In this document: one piece after another, positions 35,235 through 47,258 of the stretch | Layout of the letters: the number at the start of each line of letters is the position of its first letter | Position numbering within the stretch: the first letter of the stretch is position 1 | Notes under the pieces: generated by a model | What the model was told of the DNA's origin: nothing | Databases searched by the model: none | The model's input: the letters and a program-made list of their open reading frames with translations, nothing else | Translations under genes and position numbers: made by a program | DNA from: Rhizomys pruinosus | Lineage: Eukaryota > Chordata > Mammalia > Rodentia > Spalacidae | DNA: 64,000 bases | Direction: 5' to 3' | Assembly: GCA_009823505.1 (NCBI GenBank) | Contig: VZQC01013859.1 | Span: 2,789,937-2,853,936 of the forward strand

Positions 35235-35965
35235 AATTGACTACTTGACACTATTAGGGGATTGTCCTATCAGACTTGCCTGTGGGCATGCCTGTGAGGC
35301 ATTTTATTAATTGGTGAGTGATGTTTGAGGGTCCAGCTAGGGTGGGTGGTGCCACCCCTGTCCAGGTAGTGCTGGGTTATATAAGAAAGCAAGAAGAAGG
35401 CTGGGCATAGTGGTGCATGCCATTAATCCCAGGAGGCAGAGGCTGGCTGATCTCTGTGAGTTCAAGGCCAGCCTGGTCTACAGAGTAAACTCCAGGCCAG
35501 CTGGGACTAAAGGGAGAGCCTGTTTCAAAAAGGGAAAGGGAAAGGGAAAAGGAAGGGAGGGAAAGGAAAGGGAAGGGAAGGGGAGGCGAGGGGAGGGGGA
35601 GGCGAGGGGAGGGGGAGGGGAGGAAGGGGGAAGGGGGAAGGGAGGGGAAGGGGGAAGGGAGGGGAAGGGGGAAGAGAGGGGAAGGGGGAAGAGAGGGGAA
35701 GGGGGAAGGGGGAAGGGGGAAGGGGGAAGGGAGGAGAAGGGGGAAGGGGGGAAGGGGGAAGGGAAGAAAAAGGGGAAAGGAAGCGCTGGCAAGGGGAGCA
35801 AGCCAGAAAGCAGTTTCTACTTTAGCTGCTGCCTCCAGCATCCGGCTTGAACCCTGTGGGATTCCTGTCAAACACAGACTATGCCTTGAAGGTAGAAGAT
35901 ACAGTAAACCCTTTCCACTCCAAGATGGTTTTGGTCTGTGTTTTATCACAGCAACAGGAAGAACA
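35235..35965. mobile_element. URR1-like repeat split by B1 and purine tract
   Basis: Two halves (35235-35390 and 35790-35965, the latter ending GTTTTATCACAGCAACAGG) flank a B1 (35397-35535) whose tail has become a long purine repeat. Family name tentative. Confidence 0.55.
35525..35788 (+). repeat. (GGGGAA)n-type purine tract
   Basis: About 260 bp of nearly pure A/G, mostly GGGGGAAG and GGGAGGGG units; C/U-rich in the Tet2 pre-mRNA. Confidence 0.95.
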
Positions 35966-36012
35966 TTGTGGAACGTGTAAACCACACCTAACCTGTCTTA
36001 AAGAAAACTTTG

Positions 36013-36232
36013 CGGGGCTGGAGAGATGGCCTAGCGGTTAAGAGCGTATACCGCTCTTGCAGAGGACCCGGGTTCAATCCCCAGCACCCACATGGCAGCT
36101 GAGAACCGTCTGAAACTCCAGTTCCAGGGGAATCCGACACCCTCTTCTGACCTCCGCGGCGTTGCACGACACGGGTGCACAGACTTGCATGGAAAAGGAA
36201 AATTCATTTACAAGAAGAAAAAAAAAAAAAAA
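36013..36232 (+). mobile_element. B2 SINE without duplication
   Basis: Head GGGGCTGGAGAGATGGCCTA, single CTCCAGTTCCAGGGGAATCC, long A-tail. About 500 bp from exon 10. Confidence 0.93.
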
Positions 36233-36740
36233 AAAAAAAAAACTTTGCAACATTTCAACTCTGTAGGGTAAATACAATTTTCCAAAATATTTTAACAATT
36301 AGTATTGCTTTACTTATCTAGGCTCAAAAATGTAGAGTAATCCTTAAATTTCCTTCTCCCTTCTAATATTTGTCACAATGTTGGAAGAGGTTTCTTGCAT
36401 TATTTTTGCTAAATTTAATTCAAGGTCTTCTGATCTCCTTCTTGCTTATATTTCTGTCTTTCTCCAAGTGCCCTTCTCTTTACCCTTTATGGTCAGTCAC
36501 TGCCTGACTAACATTACTTTTGATATATAAGCTACCTATTAGAAAGCTTTGCCTTTTGTTACAGGACAACCCAAACTAATTCCAATTTGAGATGGGTGGT
36601 ACACTGTACCTTAGTGACATCTCCAGAGTACAGCTGGACCCCTGTTACTGGTACAGAACAAAAACAATGATAGATACAGCTTCTCTCAAATACAAGTATC
36701 ACACAGCACATAAATGCACGAAGGTGCATATTAAGTTTAC

Positions 36741-37089
36741 CTGCAAGCTGTTTCGCATGGCCTGCACCTTCAGTCTGTTTCGTACGTGACAAGGCTGCCT
36801 TTTCCTTTTCATTCTTACAGTTGTCCAGAGCAGATAGCTTCTCGGCTGCAGCTTTCTTGGCTTCTAGTTTCCTCTGCCTGCATGTCTTGACTGGCTCTGC
36901 TAACATCCTGACTTTCCTCCGGAATGACTGCAGCACCTGAATGGCGCCCGTTCGCTTTTTCTCCTCCTGAGCTTCGGCACTCCCGAACTCATCCACATCT
37001 GAGATTTTATACAAAGGCAACACGTGGAGTTGCTCATCCTCTGGTTTTCCCCCCATTTCTCGATTGTCTTCTTTAGTAAGGGTGCACAC
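36741..37089 (-). CDS. Tet2: Tet2 coding exon 10 (349 nt)
   Basis: Acceptor CCCCATCAG, donor GTAAAC. It begins [20 protein letters not shown], then [17 protein letters not shown], and continues through [20 protein letters not shown] and an Ala/Lys-rich stretch to AKQLA plus G of a split codon. The first third is dioxygenase core. The rest starts the low-complexity insert that separates the two halves of the TET2 beta-helix. It is about 6 nt shorter than the human exon as remembered, with the frame kept. A CA repeat lies about 50 nt upstream of the acceptor in the sense strand. Confidence 0.95.
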
Positions 37090-37136
37090 CTGATGGGGAG
37101 GGAAAGATGTTCCAGCTGTAGTTGCAAAGGGCAAGG

Positions 37137-37157
37137 GTGTGTGTGTGTGTGTGTGTG
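37137..37157 (+). repeat. (GT)n next to exon 10 acceptor
   Basis: CA repeat in the Tet2 sense strand, about 50 nt upstream of the exon 10 acceptor. A CT repeat follows at 37290-37360. Confidence 0.9.
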
Positions 37158-37318
37158 ATGTGTTTCTCTCTCTGTACCTAGATGTTTGATCAGTGATGTG
37201 CATATTATAAATCCAAGTCTACCTGCTACTAATGAAGACAACATAAAAATGGAGCAGCTGGCAAGCCTCTCCCTTGTGCCCCTTCGCTCCTCTCTGTCTC
37301 TCTCTCTCTGTCTCTCTG

Positions 37319-37363
<45 letters not shown>

Positions 37364-37961
37364 CATGGCCTCTTCCACTTTCACTCTGCAGGCTCTTTCA
37401 CTTCCTTCACTCTTTATTACCCCCTCCCCCCCAGGTGAAAAAAAGGAGCAGCTATAAAAAAAGTTCTCAAATTTTTAATTTCCAAATTCATCAGGAACTG
37501 TTATGGGAGCTGAGTTTTTTTTTAAAATTACTAAATTCACTTTTATTTTATGTGTATGAGTGTTTCATCTGCATGTATGTAAGTACCAGGAGAAGTCAGA
37601 GGAGAGCATCCATCGTTCCCCTCAACTGACTCCAGTTGCCATGGGGTGCTGGGAATTGAACCCAGGTCTTCTGAAAGAGCAATTGGTGTGGGTAACCACT
37701 GAGGCATTGCTCAAGCGTGAGAACTGACTGTTTTTCATCTACTTCTCTTAGGAAAGTCCTTCAAAGGGAAGGACAGTCTCTAGCTTTTCATATGCTAAGT
37801 ACACATATACACATATGACAGGTACATTTCTTTCAAAAGAGGCTAAGCTCTGCTTTTACCATGTTATCTCCTTTTAGAATGTGATGGAGGGCGATTTCAA
37901 AACTTTCCTATGTTTAAGAAATTTACTGTGTTCAAGAAACTTCCATAACACACCAAAGTCA

Positions 37962-38108
37962 GCTGGGCGTGGTGGCACACGCCTTTAATTCCAGCACTTG
38001 GGAGGCAGAGACAGGCAGATCTTTGTGAGTTCAAGGCCAGCCTGGTCTACATAGTGATTTCCAGGACAGCTGGAACTACAGGAGACCCTGTCTTAAAAAA
38101 ACAAAAAA
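37962..38108 (+). mobile_element. B1 SINE
   Basis: Full B1, GCTGGGCGTGGTGGCACACG head and A-tail. Confidence 0.9.
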
Positions 38109-38334
38109 GATACCAAAGTCAAAATCTGCATGAAAAGTTGAATGTGCAGCCAGTGATGCAGCTTGTGCGTTTCACAATTCCTCATGATACTTCATATCTT
38201 TTTCTTTTCCTAGTCTCAATCAATGTTGTTTTTAAGAAAGACTTTTTACTGTCTTTGATAAATGGAAAAAAGGTCGATATAAAACCAAGTGGGAGATGTG
38301 TGTGAGAGGGATGTGGTCATAAGAGCCTGATCCT

Positions 38335-38556
38335 TTTTTTTTTTTTATTTCTGTATGTGTATCAATGTACTGTCTACGTGCAGGTCTGTGCACCCGTGTT
38401 GTGCAATGCCGTGGAGGTCAGAAGAGGGTGTCAGATTCCCCTGGAGCTGGAGTTCTCCTGGAATTGGAGTAGGCCATGTGGGTGCTGGGGATCGAACCCG
38501 GGTCCTCTGTAAGAGCGGTCGGCGCTCTCAACCGCTAGGCCATCTCTCCAGCCCAG
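38335..38556 (-). mobile_element. B2 SINE, duplication form with internal deletion
   Basis: Carries the 17-bp duplication but lacks a short stretch before the CACCCACATGG core. Confidence 0.9.
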
Positions 38557-39119
38557 AGCCTGATCTTTCTAATAGCTCACATTGGAAAGTATGAGGAGTT
38601 AGCTTTGCCTGCCCAGACTCATGTTCCTGAGTGTGTTCTTGAACATACATATCCCTGTTCAGTTACTGGGCATCCTAGGAAGCAGCAGCTGTGATCATTT
38701 GAAAGCAAGCAAGTTCCTCATGATTTGAAACACCTTTCTCCTTGTCACGTTCCACCACCTCCTATGACTGAGCTATCCGGTGTCTTCCATCTTCCAGAGG
38801 CTAGCACAGCCTTCAGATAACAAGCAGCTGTTCAATGCTGCACAGCTGTGACAACTTAGTGTCAGGGTGATTGGTAGGCCTCTGTTTCCTCTCCTGGATA
38901 TGATGTCAGTAAACTAGGGCTGGTGGATAATCTACCTCAGAAACTGTTTTTATAAGACTAGAAAACAAGAATGTGTTTTACATTTTGAATGGGTTAAATA
39001 AAAAAACAGATCTTTCCAAAGAAAGAAATGTAACAGAGATAATGTGTCTTGCAAGGCCCAATATATTTACTACTTTCTGAACCCTGACCTAGAGATCAGA
39101 CTGTTTTACATGTTTATTT

Positions 39120-39161
<42 letters not shown>

Positions 39162-39459
39162 GGCATGCATGTTATAGGATGAGTGTGTTAGAGGACTATA
39201 TGGGCTCTGGAGATTGAACTCAGGTCATCAGGCTTGGTGGCAACCTCCCTGGCCTACTGAGGCATCTTGCCAGCCCCTAAACTAGTACCTTATCTATTTA
39301 CCAACAAAACCTTCACACTAGTTTCTTAAAATGATCAACTACCTCCTTGAATCCATTTCACCCTAGGTCATAACTTTGCCATCTGTTTTCTCTTACTTTT
39401 CTCTGGTCATTTCCCATAACTAAATTGACATCCATGTTGATGGTGCATTAGGTTGGTAT

Positions 39460-39605
39460 TTTGTCCTTTTGAGACAGGGTCTGTCTGTAACCCCAATTGG
39501 CCTGGAACTGGCTATATAGACCAGGCTGGCCTTGAACTCACAGAGATCTGTCTGGCTCTGCCTCCTGAGTGCTGGGATTAAAGGTGTGCACCACCAGGCC
39601 CACCT
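39460..39605 (-). mobile_element. B1 SINE (reverse)
   Basis: GAGACAGGGTCTGTCTGTAA start, full reversed B1. Confidence 0.9.
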
Positions 39606-40521
39606 GGGTAGATAAATTTTTAATTTACAATTCTTTCTACTTTGTAATTACAAGGTGGAGCCTGGGCTCTTTCTCAGTATGGAGCATTGCTCTACCACCA
39701 AATGTACCAATGTTTTAGCCTTGAGTTATACACTCAGTCTGCTCTTCCTACTATAGTATGTACTTGTAATGAGCTCTTTTGGACTCACTGTACGGGTGAG
39801 TGTACATGTTTGTATGCATGCACACATGCATATGGAAGCCATGTGTCAATCATTCTCTATCTTAATAGAGATGGGGTGTCCCACTGAACCTAGAGCTCAC
39901 TGATTTGGGGGGACTGTGTGGCCAGCAAGCCTCTAAAATCCACTTCTACAATACTGAGGTTACAAGTGCTTGCTACAGCACCTGGATTTTACGTGGGTGG
40001 TGGACATCTGAACTCAGCTCTTCATGCTTGCCTGACAAGCATTTTGCTGGCTGAGTCACTTCCCCCAGCTGCTGGACTCTTGACTTGTGTACTGTATACC
40101 ATGCCCATGATAATATGATTTCTCAATTTTATGTTTTTGCTTTAGGGTGGATTGGCACCTTGTCTAATAAGTTTCTTTCCTACCTTATAGGCTGCAGCTT
40201 ACCACATGTGTGTATGCCTTGGTGTACATATGTGTACCATGTGTGTGTAGTGACATACAGGCCAAATGCAGACACTAGATATGTGTATGTGTCTTTGTGT
40301 GGATATATGCACATGAGCGAGAGTGCCTGTGGAAGCCAGAAGAGGTGTTGGCTGCCCTGGAGCTGGAGTTGGTTGTAAGCCATGCAGCAATGTGGGCGCT
40401 GGAAATAAAAGATTTGGTTCTTTGTAAGAGCAGCAAGTGGTCTAACCACTGAGTTATCTCTCCAGCTCCAATCTGATTTTCTTCCTAACTAATTTGAAAT
40501 GGCAATGAATATAGAGAGCTG

Positions 40522-40742
40522 GTGGGGCTGGAGAGATAGCTCAGTGGTTAAGAGCACCAACTGCTCTTGCAGAGGACCCGGGTTCGATTCCCAGCACCCA
40601 CATGGTAGCTAAGAACAGTCTTTAACTCCAGTTCTAGGGGAATCCAACACCCTCTTCTGACCTCCACAGCATTGCACAACATGGGTACACCAACCTACAT
40701 GCAGACAGTACACTCATACACATAAAAAAATAATAAATTAAA
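40522..40742 (+). mobile_element. B2 SINE without duplication
   Basis: Full B2 from GGTGGGGCTGGAGAGATAGC to A-rich tail; single CTCCAGTTCTAGGGGAATCC. Lies 170 bp from exon 9. Confidence 0.93.
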
Positions 40743-40915
40743 AGATAGAGAACTGGTTTAGATTAATAGGATTTCAAATGCTCTAGTAATGCACCACTCG
40801 AAACATATCATCTGGTGACTCTTGAAGAGAGCACACTGTGCTAAAAACCAAGCCCTGCACAGCCAGGTCTTGTGTGGCATGGGGAGGTGCTGCTATGTTG
40901 CTGGGAGCCACTTAC

Positions 40916-41053
40916 CAATGTGCTGCCATTCTGCATGTTGTGCTGGTCTCTGTGAGCGTGAGCACAGAAGTCCACACATGCAGTGACCCCTGAGAATGGA
41001 CGGCCTTCCTTCAGACCCAAACGGCACTCTGGAGCTCTGTGTTCATACTCAAT
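40916..41053 (-). CDS. Tet2: Tet2 coding exon 9 (138 nt), iron-binding HxD exon
   Basis: Acceptor TTTTTCTCAG, donor GTAAG, phase 0-0, 46 residues starting [20 protein letters not shown]. The exon carries the [16 protein letters not shown] motif. Its HRD is the Fe(II)-binding HxD (His codon 40952-40954, Asp codon 40946-40948), equivalent to human H1382 and D1384. Both metal ligands are intact, so the locus looks catalytically competent here. Like exon 8 it is a multiple of three, but skipping it would remove the active site. Confidence 0.97.
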
Positions 41054-41632
41054 CTGAGAAAAATAAGTGGGATGACTTAAATTTTACTCATCAAAATAAT
41101 TTTAGAATGTGTTGTACTTTATATTCAGAAATCAAATGGATAAGCATAAAATAGAACATGTACTCAAACACAGGGATCACACATGAAAGACAAAGGACTC
41201 TACCACTGAGATACATTTAGGTCCCAATTAACATACATTATTATGGTTAAACATTAAATACCATATATGTAAGGTATGGTTATTTGCTGGCTTTGGGTCT
41301 ATGCATATATCCCTGAGTTCATACTCACCTTCCCCAAAGTTTCTGTAAGACACTAGAGGTTTTCCCCATGCTTTGCTTGTCAGACAACTACTGACTTGCT
41401 TTTTGCCACTACAGAGGTTAAGGATCAATGTCAATCCCCCATCCCATGGCTATTCAACTGGCTAAAAGACTATTCTTTGCTCATGTAATTACCTTTTTGG
41501 AAATTGGTGAACCATTTGTTTGTTCTATTTATAGACTCTTAATCCAGTAGTATTTAATGGTGAATATGTGTATGTAACAGAATCACTGTCTTGATTACTA
41601 GCAAGTATAGATTTTAAAAAATATAACTATTT

Positions 41633-41686
41633 GCTGGGCATGGTGGTGCACGCCTTTAATCCTAGCACTCGGGAGGCAGAGGCAGG
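41633..41686 (+). mobile_element. B1 head cut at assembly N
   Basis: First 54 bp of a B1, ending GGCAGAGGCAGG where the N at 41687 begins the inverted sequence. Confidence 0.85.
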
Positions 41687-41687
41687 N
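41687..41687. other. Single N, assembly join
   Basis: The base after it starts the reverse complement of the sequence before it (GGCAGG N CCTGCC). Confidence 0.9.
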
Positions 41688-42280
41688 CCTGCCTCTGCCT
41701 CAGAGTGCTGGGATTATAAGGCATGTGCCACCACCCAAGGGGCAACAAAATGTCTTTAAACTGGCATATAAGAAAAGGAAGAGCTGGAATGAAGGCTTAT
41801 GGTACTGGTCTTGCAAGGACCTGATTTTGGTTCCCAGCAGTCACACCAAGCACTTACAATAATACTTAACCTCACAATTTAATCCAGTTCTAGAGGGTGA
41901 AAAACCTCTAGACTCTGCAGGCACCTGTACTCTTGCATAATAGCACACAGACAACATACATAATTTAAAAATAAATAAAAAAAAATAAAAGAAAATGCAA
42001 AAATGTCTTACTTTTAATTTATGTGTATGTATGTCTGTGAATGCCTGCTACATATGTACAGGGGCTTGAGCCAAGTCAAAAGAGGATAATCAGATTCTCT
42101 GGAGCTGGGGTTGCCAGTGGGTTGAGTCACTGAACAGGTAGTGGGAACTGTAGATCTCGATATATAATATATGTCTTTGTCAAGACAAAGTCGTTCCCTG
42201 TAGCCCCAGCTGTCCTAGAAAACTCACTCTGTAGACCAGGGCTGGCCTTGAACTCACAAAGTCCACCTACCTGCCTGCAA
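41688..42280 (-). repeat. Left arm of intronic palindrome
   Basis: Inverted, slightly noisy copy of 42405-42995, including an inverted B1 (42175-42280) and inverted old SINE (41785-41985). Confidence 0.9.
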
Positions 42281-42363
42281 AAAGCAGCATTTATAATACC
42301 CAAATCTTTCCAATTTTTTATTTTTCCATGCCTTCATTGTATATTGCTATTAAGACATATTAT

Positions 42364-43090
42364 AGCCGGGTGTGGTGGCACATGCCTTTAAAACCAGCAC
42401 TTGGGAGGCAGAGGCAGGTGGATCTTTGTGAGTTCAAGGCCAGCCTGGTCTACAGAGTGAGTTCTAGGACAGCTGGGGCTACAGGGAGACCTTGTCTTGA
42501 AAAGACATATATATATATATATCAGAAGATCTAAGTTCCCACTACCTGTTAGTTGACTCAACCACTGGCAACCCCAGCTCCAGAGAATCTGATATCCTCT
42601 TTTGACTTGCTCAAGCCCCTGTACATATGTAGCAGGCATTCACAGACATACATACACATAAATTAAAAGTAAAGACTTTTTGCATTTTCTCTGTACATCT
42701 TGGTTTTAACATTTTTAAATTATGTATGTTGTCTGTGTGCTATTATGCAAGAGTACAGGTGCCTGCAGAGTCTAGAGGTTTTTCACCCTCTAGAACTGGA
42801 TTAAATTGTGAGGTTAAGTATTATTGTAAAGTGCTTGGTGTGACTGCTGGGAACCAAAATCAGGTCCTTTGCAAGACCAGTACCATAAGCCTTCATTCCA
42901 GCTCTTCCTTTCTATATATGCAGTTTAAAGACATTTTGTTGCCTGGCGTGGTGGCACATGCCTTATAATCCCAGCACTCTGGAGGCAGAGGCAGGTAGCT
43001 CTCTGGGAGTTCAAGGCCAGCCTGGTCTACATAGTGAGTTCCAGGACAGCTGGGGGTACAGGGAGACCCTGTCTCAAAAAGACCAAAAAG
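42364..43090 (+). repeat. Right arm of intronic palindrome with two B1s
   Basis: B1 at 42364-42510, old SINE at 42715-42910, full B1 at 42940-43090. 42405-42995 pairs with 41688-42280. Confidence 0.9.
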
Positions 43091-44069
43091 ATATAATAAT
43101 TTGTCAATTCTTTTTTTTTTCTTCTTTTGTTTATTTTTTTAAGGGATTCTACAATATAATAGCACAGTTGTTTTCAGATAACATTGATGTTACTCAGTAA
43201 AACCTGCTCATATTTTATTGGGCTGTACACTGAATCCATTGGCTAGTGTTAGAAAACATAACTTAGCAAAATTTATTCATGTGAGAATTGAACATGGTCT
43301 ACTTTTCCAGATTTTTAACCTTTACAGTTTTATTAGAGTCATATACTTTCCAGTGGACAGGCTTTATCATTTTGTCAAATTTATGCTAAACGATTTCTTT
43401 TTATATGTATGTGTGTCCATGCATCTTTAGAGTGTCTACAGAGACCAGAAGAGGGCCCCTGTCCCCTCCAACTAGATAGAGTTACCAATGTTAGTTGCCA
43501 TGTGGGTGCTGGGAACTGCACCTAGGTCCTCTGCAAGAGCAGCTATCTCTCTGGCCTAAGAATTTCTATTGTTGGTGGTATTTTAATTAATATTAGCTAT
43601 TTTTATTTCCATTTCAATTAGAGTTAGCATACAAGATCATTTTGTTTAGTGAAACTTTGCTAATTTAGTACTTCTAGGAGTTATCTGAAGAAATCCAATG
43701 AGACTTTCTCCATCAAGAACAGCATAAAGACAATGTCTATCTAATATTTATACTTTTCACTACCTGGGTTTTCTAGAGCAGTGAAAAGTGACGGTGATAA
43801 ACATATGTTCTGTCCTTCCTTCTACACACCACAAGAGCTACAATCCCAGTAGGCATCCCCTACCCAATTTGTTCGCTTTATTATTAGAAATTTTATAGTT
43901 TATTTCTTCACATTCACCAATCTTCTGAATTCTCTGGTTGATAATCTTGGGAAGCAAATGGTCTCCCTCCAGCTGGTAGAAACAAGAATTCTTTCAGGTC
44001 CTGTGTCTGTTAGAACTGATTCTTTTGCTCTTCCTCTCCCTGGTTTGCTACTTTACATACTTTTAAAAA

Positions 44070-44290
44070 AAATTTTTTTTATTTATTTTCATATGTGTAT
44101 GAATGTACTGTCTGCATGTAGGTTGGTGCACCTGTGTCGTGCAATGCTGCGGAGGTCAGAGTGGGTTGGATTCCCCCGGAACTAGAGTTAAAGACGGTTT
44201 TCAACCACCATGTGGGTGCTGGGGATCGAACCCGGGTCCTCTGCAAGAGCAGTCGGCGCTCTTAACCGCTAGGCTATCTCTCCAGCCCCT
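44070..44290 (-). mobile_element. B2 SINE (reverse), shorter form
   Basis: No 17-bp duplication; GAACTAGAGTTAAAGACGG middle, intact head. Confidence 0.9.
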
Positions 44291-45719
44291 ACTTTACATA
44301 ATTTTGTGTTTAGTACTCAGCTTGACATATCTCTGTAGCTCTTCTTAGAGAAACTTCTTCCTGTCTCACAACCTAAATTATGAATGATAGACTCCCAAGT
44401 TCTCCAATAAGCTTGTGCCACCAGGCCTGGCCTGTCAACTGATGAATTTCTACAGAAGCAGCAAGAACATATATGGGCAACAGGAAAGTCTCTTCTATCA
44501 ATAATAGTGCTGGAAACCTGAAAAGTCATGGGGAAGTAAGTAGGAAGCTAACCCTCTAGCTCTGACCATACACAAACACAGCTGAGAACAATCACACATA
44601 AGTGGAAGCAGGAAATGCCTCTTGATAATTTCCAGAATAGTCTGGAAAACTGCTTCCATTTCCATGTGTCCAAATAGTCTCTTGCCCACTACTACAATAC
44701 CTTCCTTATCTCTGTAACCTTAAACTGATGCAAATTATTAACCTGAAGATAATTGACTTGGAGCTATTGCTTTAAAATATGTATATAAGTAAATAATCAA
44801 AGAAGTCAAAAATTGGGAGGGAGGGACATGGAAGGAGCTGGACATAATATAAAGACTATACTCATGCATAATATTCACAAAACAATTAAAATTATATCTC
44901 TGCACTCTTCCTCATCTCCAATACACACTCAATATGCCCTGGATGGTTCCTACAAACTAATGTCCAAAGACCTTTATTTGGTGCCAATAATTTTAGGAAA
45001 GAATTCTTTCTTCATTCAGTGGTTTAGAGCTATACCTGACAAATAACTTATCCTGGCTTTTATCATTTTATCTGAAAGTTGTTCATATATTATTGTCTAT
45101 CTTTTTTAAAGAAGGATTTCTAAATGACAAAGAAGTTGTCTTGGTGTGGTCATAAACCAGCCTTCACTTAATATAAGAATGTTTTGCCTCTTTATGAACA
45201 ATTCCTGACTAAGTCACTCAAGGCAGCCTAGTACATGTAAAATTATCAAATAAACTTTTGGTTCCTTTGTAGATATCAAGGCCTAACAAAAGAAGATAGG
45301 GCAAAATCTGGCATATGTGGACACGTACATGTGCTATGCAACACACTCATTACTTCAAATAGATCTAGGGACAACAGTTCATAGGCAAATAGAATGCATG
45401 GTTGGGGTTAAGTGATTATTAACAACCTGATTAAAATATTCATACAGAAAAAGAATATTTATAGAGACAAAATTATCCATGAGAATATTAGTAGATAAAG
45501 CATCAGTGAGATTTCAAAGTTCATTATTTTCAAATATGAAAAGAGCAAAAATATGTACTTTTGGTGGTATAATTTTCATATACTAGACCACCTCTAGTGG
45601 TTTGAAAAATTAATAGTTTGAAAATAAAAAAAATCATTCCTTCAAAAAATTATTTTAGACTTGGGTGGACCACCAGTAATAACTTTTTATAATCAACTCC
45701 AATAATTATTTAACCTTAC

Positions 45720-45809
45720 CTGATTATTGTATGCATCGGGTGCAAGTTTCTTGTATATTGGTGCAATAAAAGTAGACAGGTTTTGCAAATTAGACTCTAG
45801 TTTCTCTTC
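45720..45809 (-). CDS. Tet2: Tet2 coding exon 8 (90 nt)
   Basis: Too short to stand out as an ORF, but flanked by acceptor TTTGTGCAG and donor GTAAGG. It encodes exactly 30 residues in phase 0-0: [20 protein letters not shown] then [10 protein letters not shown]. This matches the TET2 segment between GDDPKE (exon 7) and [11 protein letters not shown] (exon 9). Being a multiple of three, it could be skipped without a frameshift. It lies in the transition from the Cys-rich domain to the double-stranded beta-helix core. Confidence 0.95.
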
Positions 45810-46544
45810 CTGCACAAAACAAATGATTCAACACATTACATTCTAAGTCAATTTTAGAGATGTATATATGTATGTGTTGCATGTCAGAGACAATTAGTTA
45901 AATGTGGCTACTTCTAGTATCAGGTACAAAGACCTGAGTTGGACCCCAGAACCCATGAAAAATCTGTTCTTCCATAACTCCAGCACTGGAGGCTTGCTAG
46001 TTACCCAAAAGAGTGAGCCCTAGGTTCAGTGAGAGACCTGTTTCACACAAGAACACACATACACACACATGTGCATGTGTGTGTTAGCAAAGAGATGACT
46101 ATGCAGATCAGTCCAACTTGAGAGAAGAGATTATAGCTGTCTTCTGGGTTTGATTTATATAAAACTAGCTAAAGTGAATAAACACCAACCTCTGAAAGAG
46201 CATTCAGTACACAAAATTTCTACTTTTGCATTACTAGATCTGCCTTATGAAAGGGGAGAACTCTTTACAACTGAAAACATCCTTTGAGAATGTTTACATC
46301 ACATCTTTAAAAGGTTTTAGATTATATATTATATATATATTGTTTACTGCTACAGTCACTAAGAATAAAGATAACAAATCCTACACTTAGAGGACTACAT
46401 CAAGATTAATAACTGCAGTATCATGTAAATATGAATTTGAGCTGTTTAAAATTCAAAAGATAAATAAGGTATTCAGAATGAAAATTTATTCACAAACAAA
46501 TGCTTGATAATTGAGGACATGCCAACCCAAATGTTCTTTTTTTT

Positions 46545-46785
46545 TTTTAAGAATTTTTAAAATTTTTTTATTTATTTCTGTATGTGTATGAATGTACTGC
46601 CTGTATGCAGGTTTGTGCACCCGTTTCGTGCAATGCCGCGGAGGTCAGAAGAGGGTCTTGGATTCCCCTGGAACTGGAGTATCGGATGGTTCTCGGCCGC
46701 CATGTGGGTGCTGGGGATCGAACCCGGGTCCTCTGCAAGAGCAGTCAGCGCTCTTAACCGCTAGGCCATCTCTCCAGCCCCCCAA
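46545..46785 (-). mobile_element. B2 SINE (reverse), no duplication
   Basis: Intact head and core; single CTGGAACTGGAG motif. Confidence 0.9.
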
Positions 46786-46837
46786 ATGTTCTTAAATGTG
46801 ACAAATTACAAATTATAGTGTAAGAAATATGTATTTT

Positions 46838-46990
46838 TCTAGGTGTGGTGGCACACACCTTTAATCCCAGCCCTTGGGAGGCAGAGGCAAGCAGATCTCT
46901 GTGAGTTGAAGGACAGCCTAGTCTATATATTGCATTCCAGGCCACCTGGGGCTACAGGGGGACCTTGTCTCAAAAAGACTCCCCTCCAAA
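46838..46990 (+). mobile_element. B1 SINE
   Basis: Full B1, GGTGTGGTGGCACACACC head. Confidence 0.88.
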
Positions 46991-47258
46991 AGAAGATGTA
47001 TTTTAAGATAAAGAACCTGATAGCCTCAATGAGAAATAAATGTTGATTTATTTTAATTGAACATGTACAATAATAAAATCTAAATCAGTTTTAGTTACTT
47101 GAATGCAACTTTCTGTGTGTGTATAGACAGGTTTCCCTGTAGCCCCAGCTCACTCAGAACATGCTATGTAGGCCAGGCTGGCCATGTAGAGAGGTCCCTG
47201 CCTCTGCTGGGACTATGATATGTGTCACCACTCCTGGTTTCACTACAGCATCTTTAAG

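Larger units (their letters stand above)
33752..36740 (-). other. Tet2 intron 10
   Basis: 3.0 kb, packed with B2, B1, a DNA-transposon-like repeat and a long purine tract. The first 750 bp next to exon 11 appear unique. Confidence 0.85.
37090..40915 (-). other. Tet2 intron 9
   Basis: 3.8 kb with old B2 (37525-37720), B1 (37962-38108), B2 (38335-38556), a GT microsatellite (39121-39160), an old SINE (39165-39280), reverse B1 (39460-39605), old reverse B2 (40200-40470) and B2 (40522-40742). The remainder looks unique. Confidence 0.8.
41054..45719 (-). other. Tet2 intron 8
   Basis: 4.7 kb holding the N-marked palindrome (41633-43090), old SINE sequence (43400-43560) and a reverse B2 (44070-44290). 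44300-45719 shows no repeat I can name. Confidence 0.8.

Noticed and set aside
35377..35985. Long Pro/Ser/Leu- and Gly/Glu/Lys-rich frames
   Set aside because: Produced by the purine repeat, which stays open in several frames.
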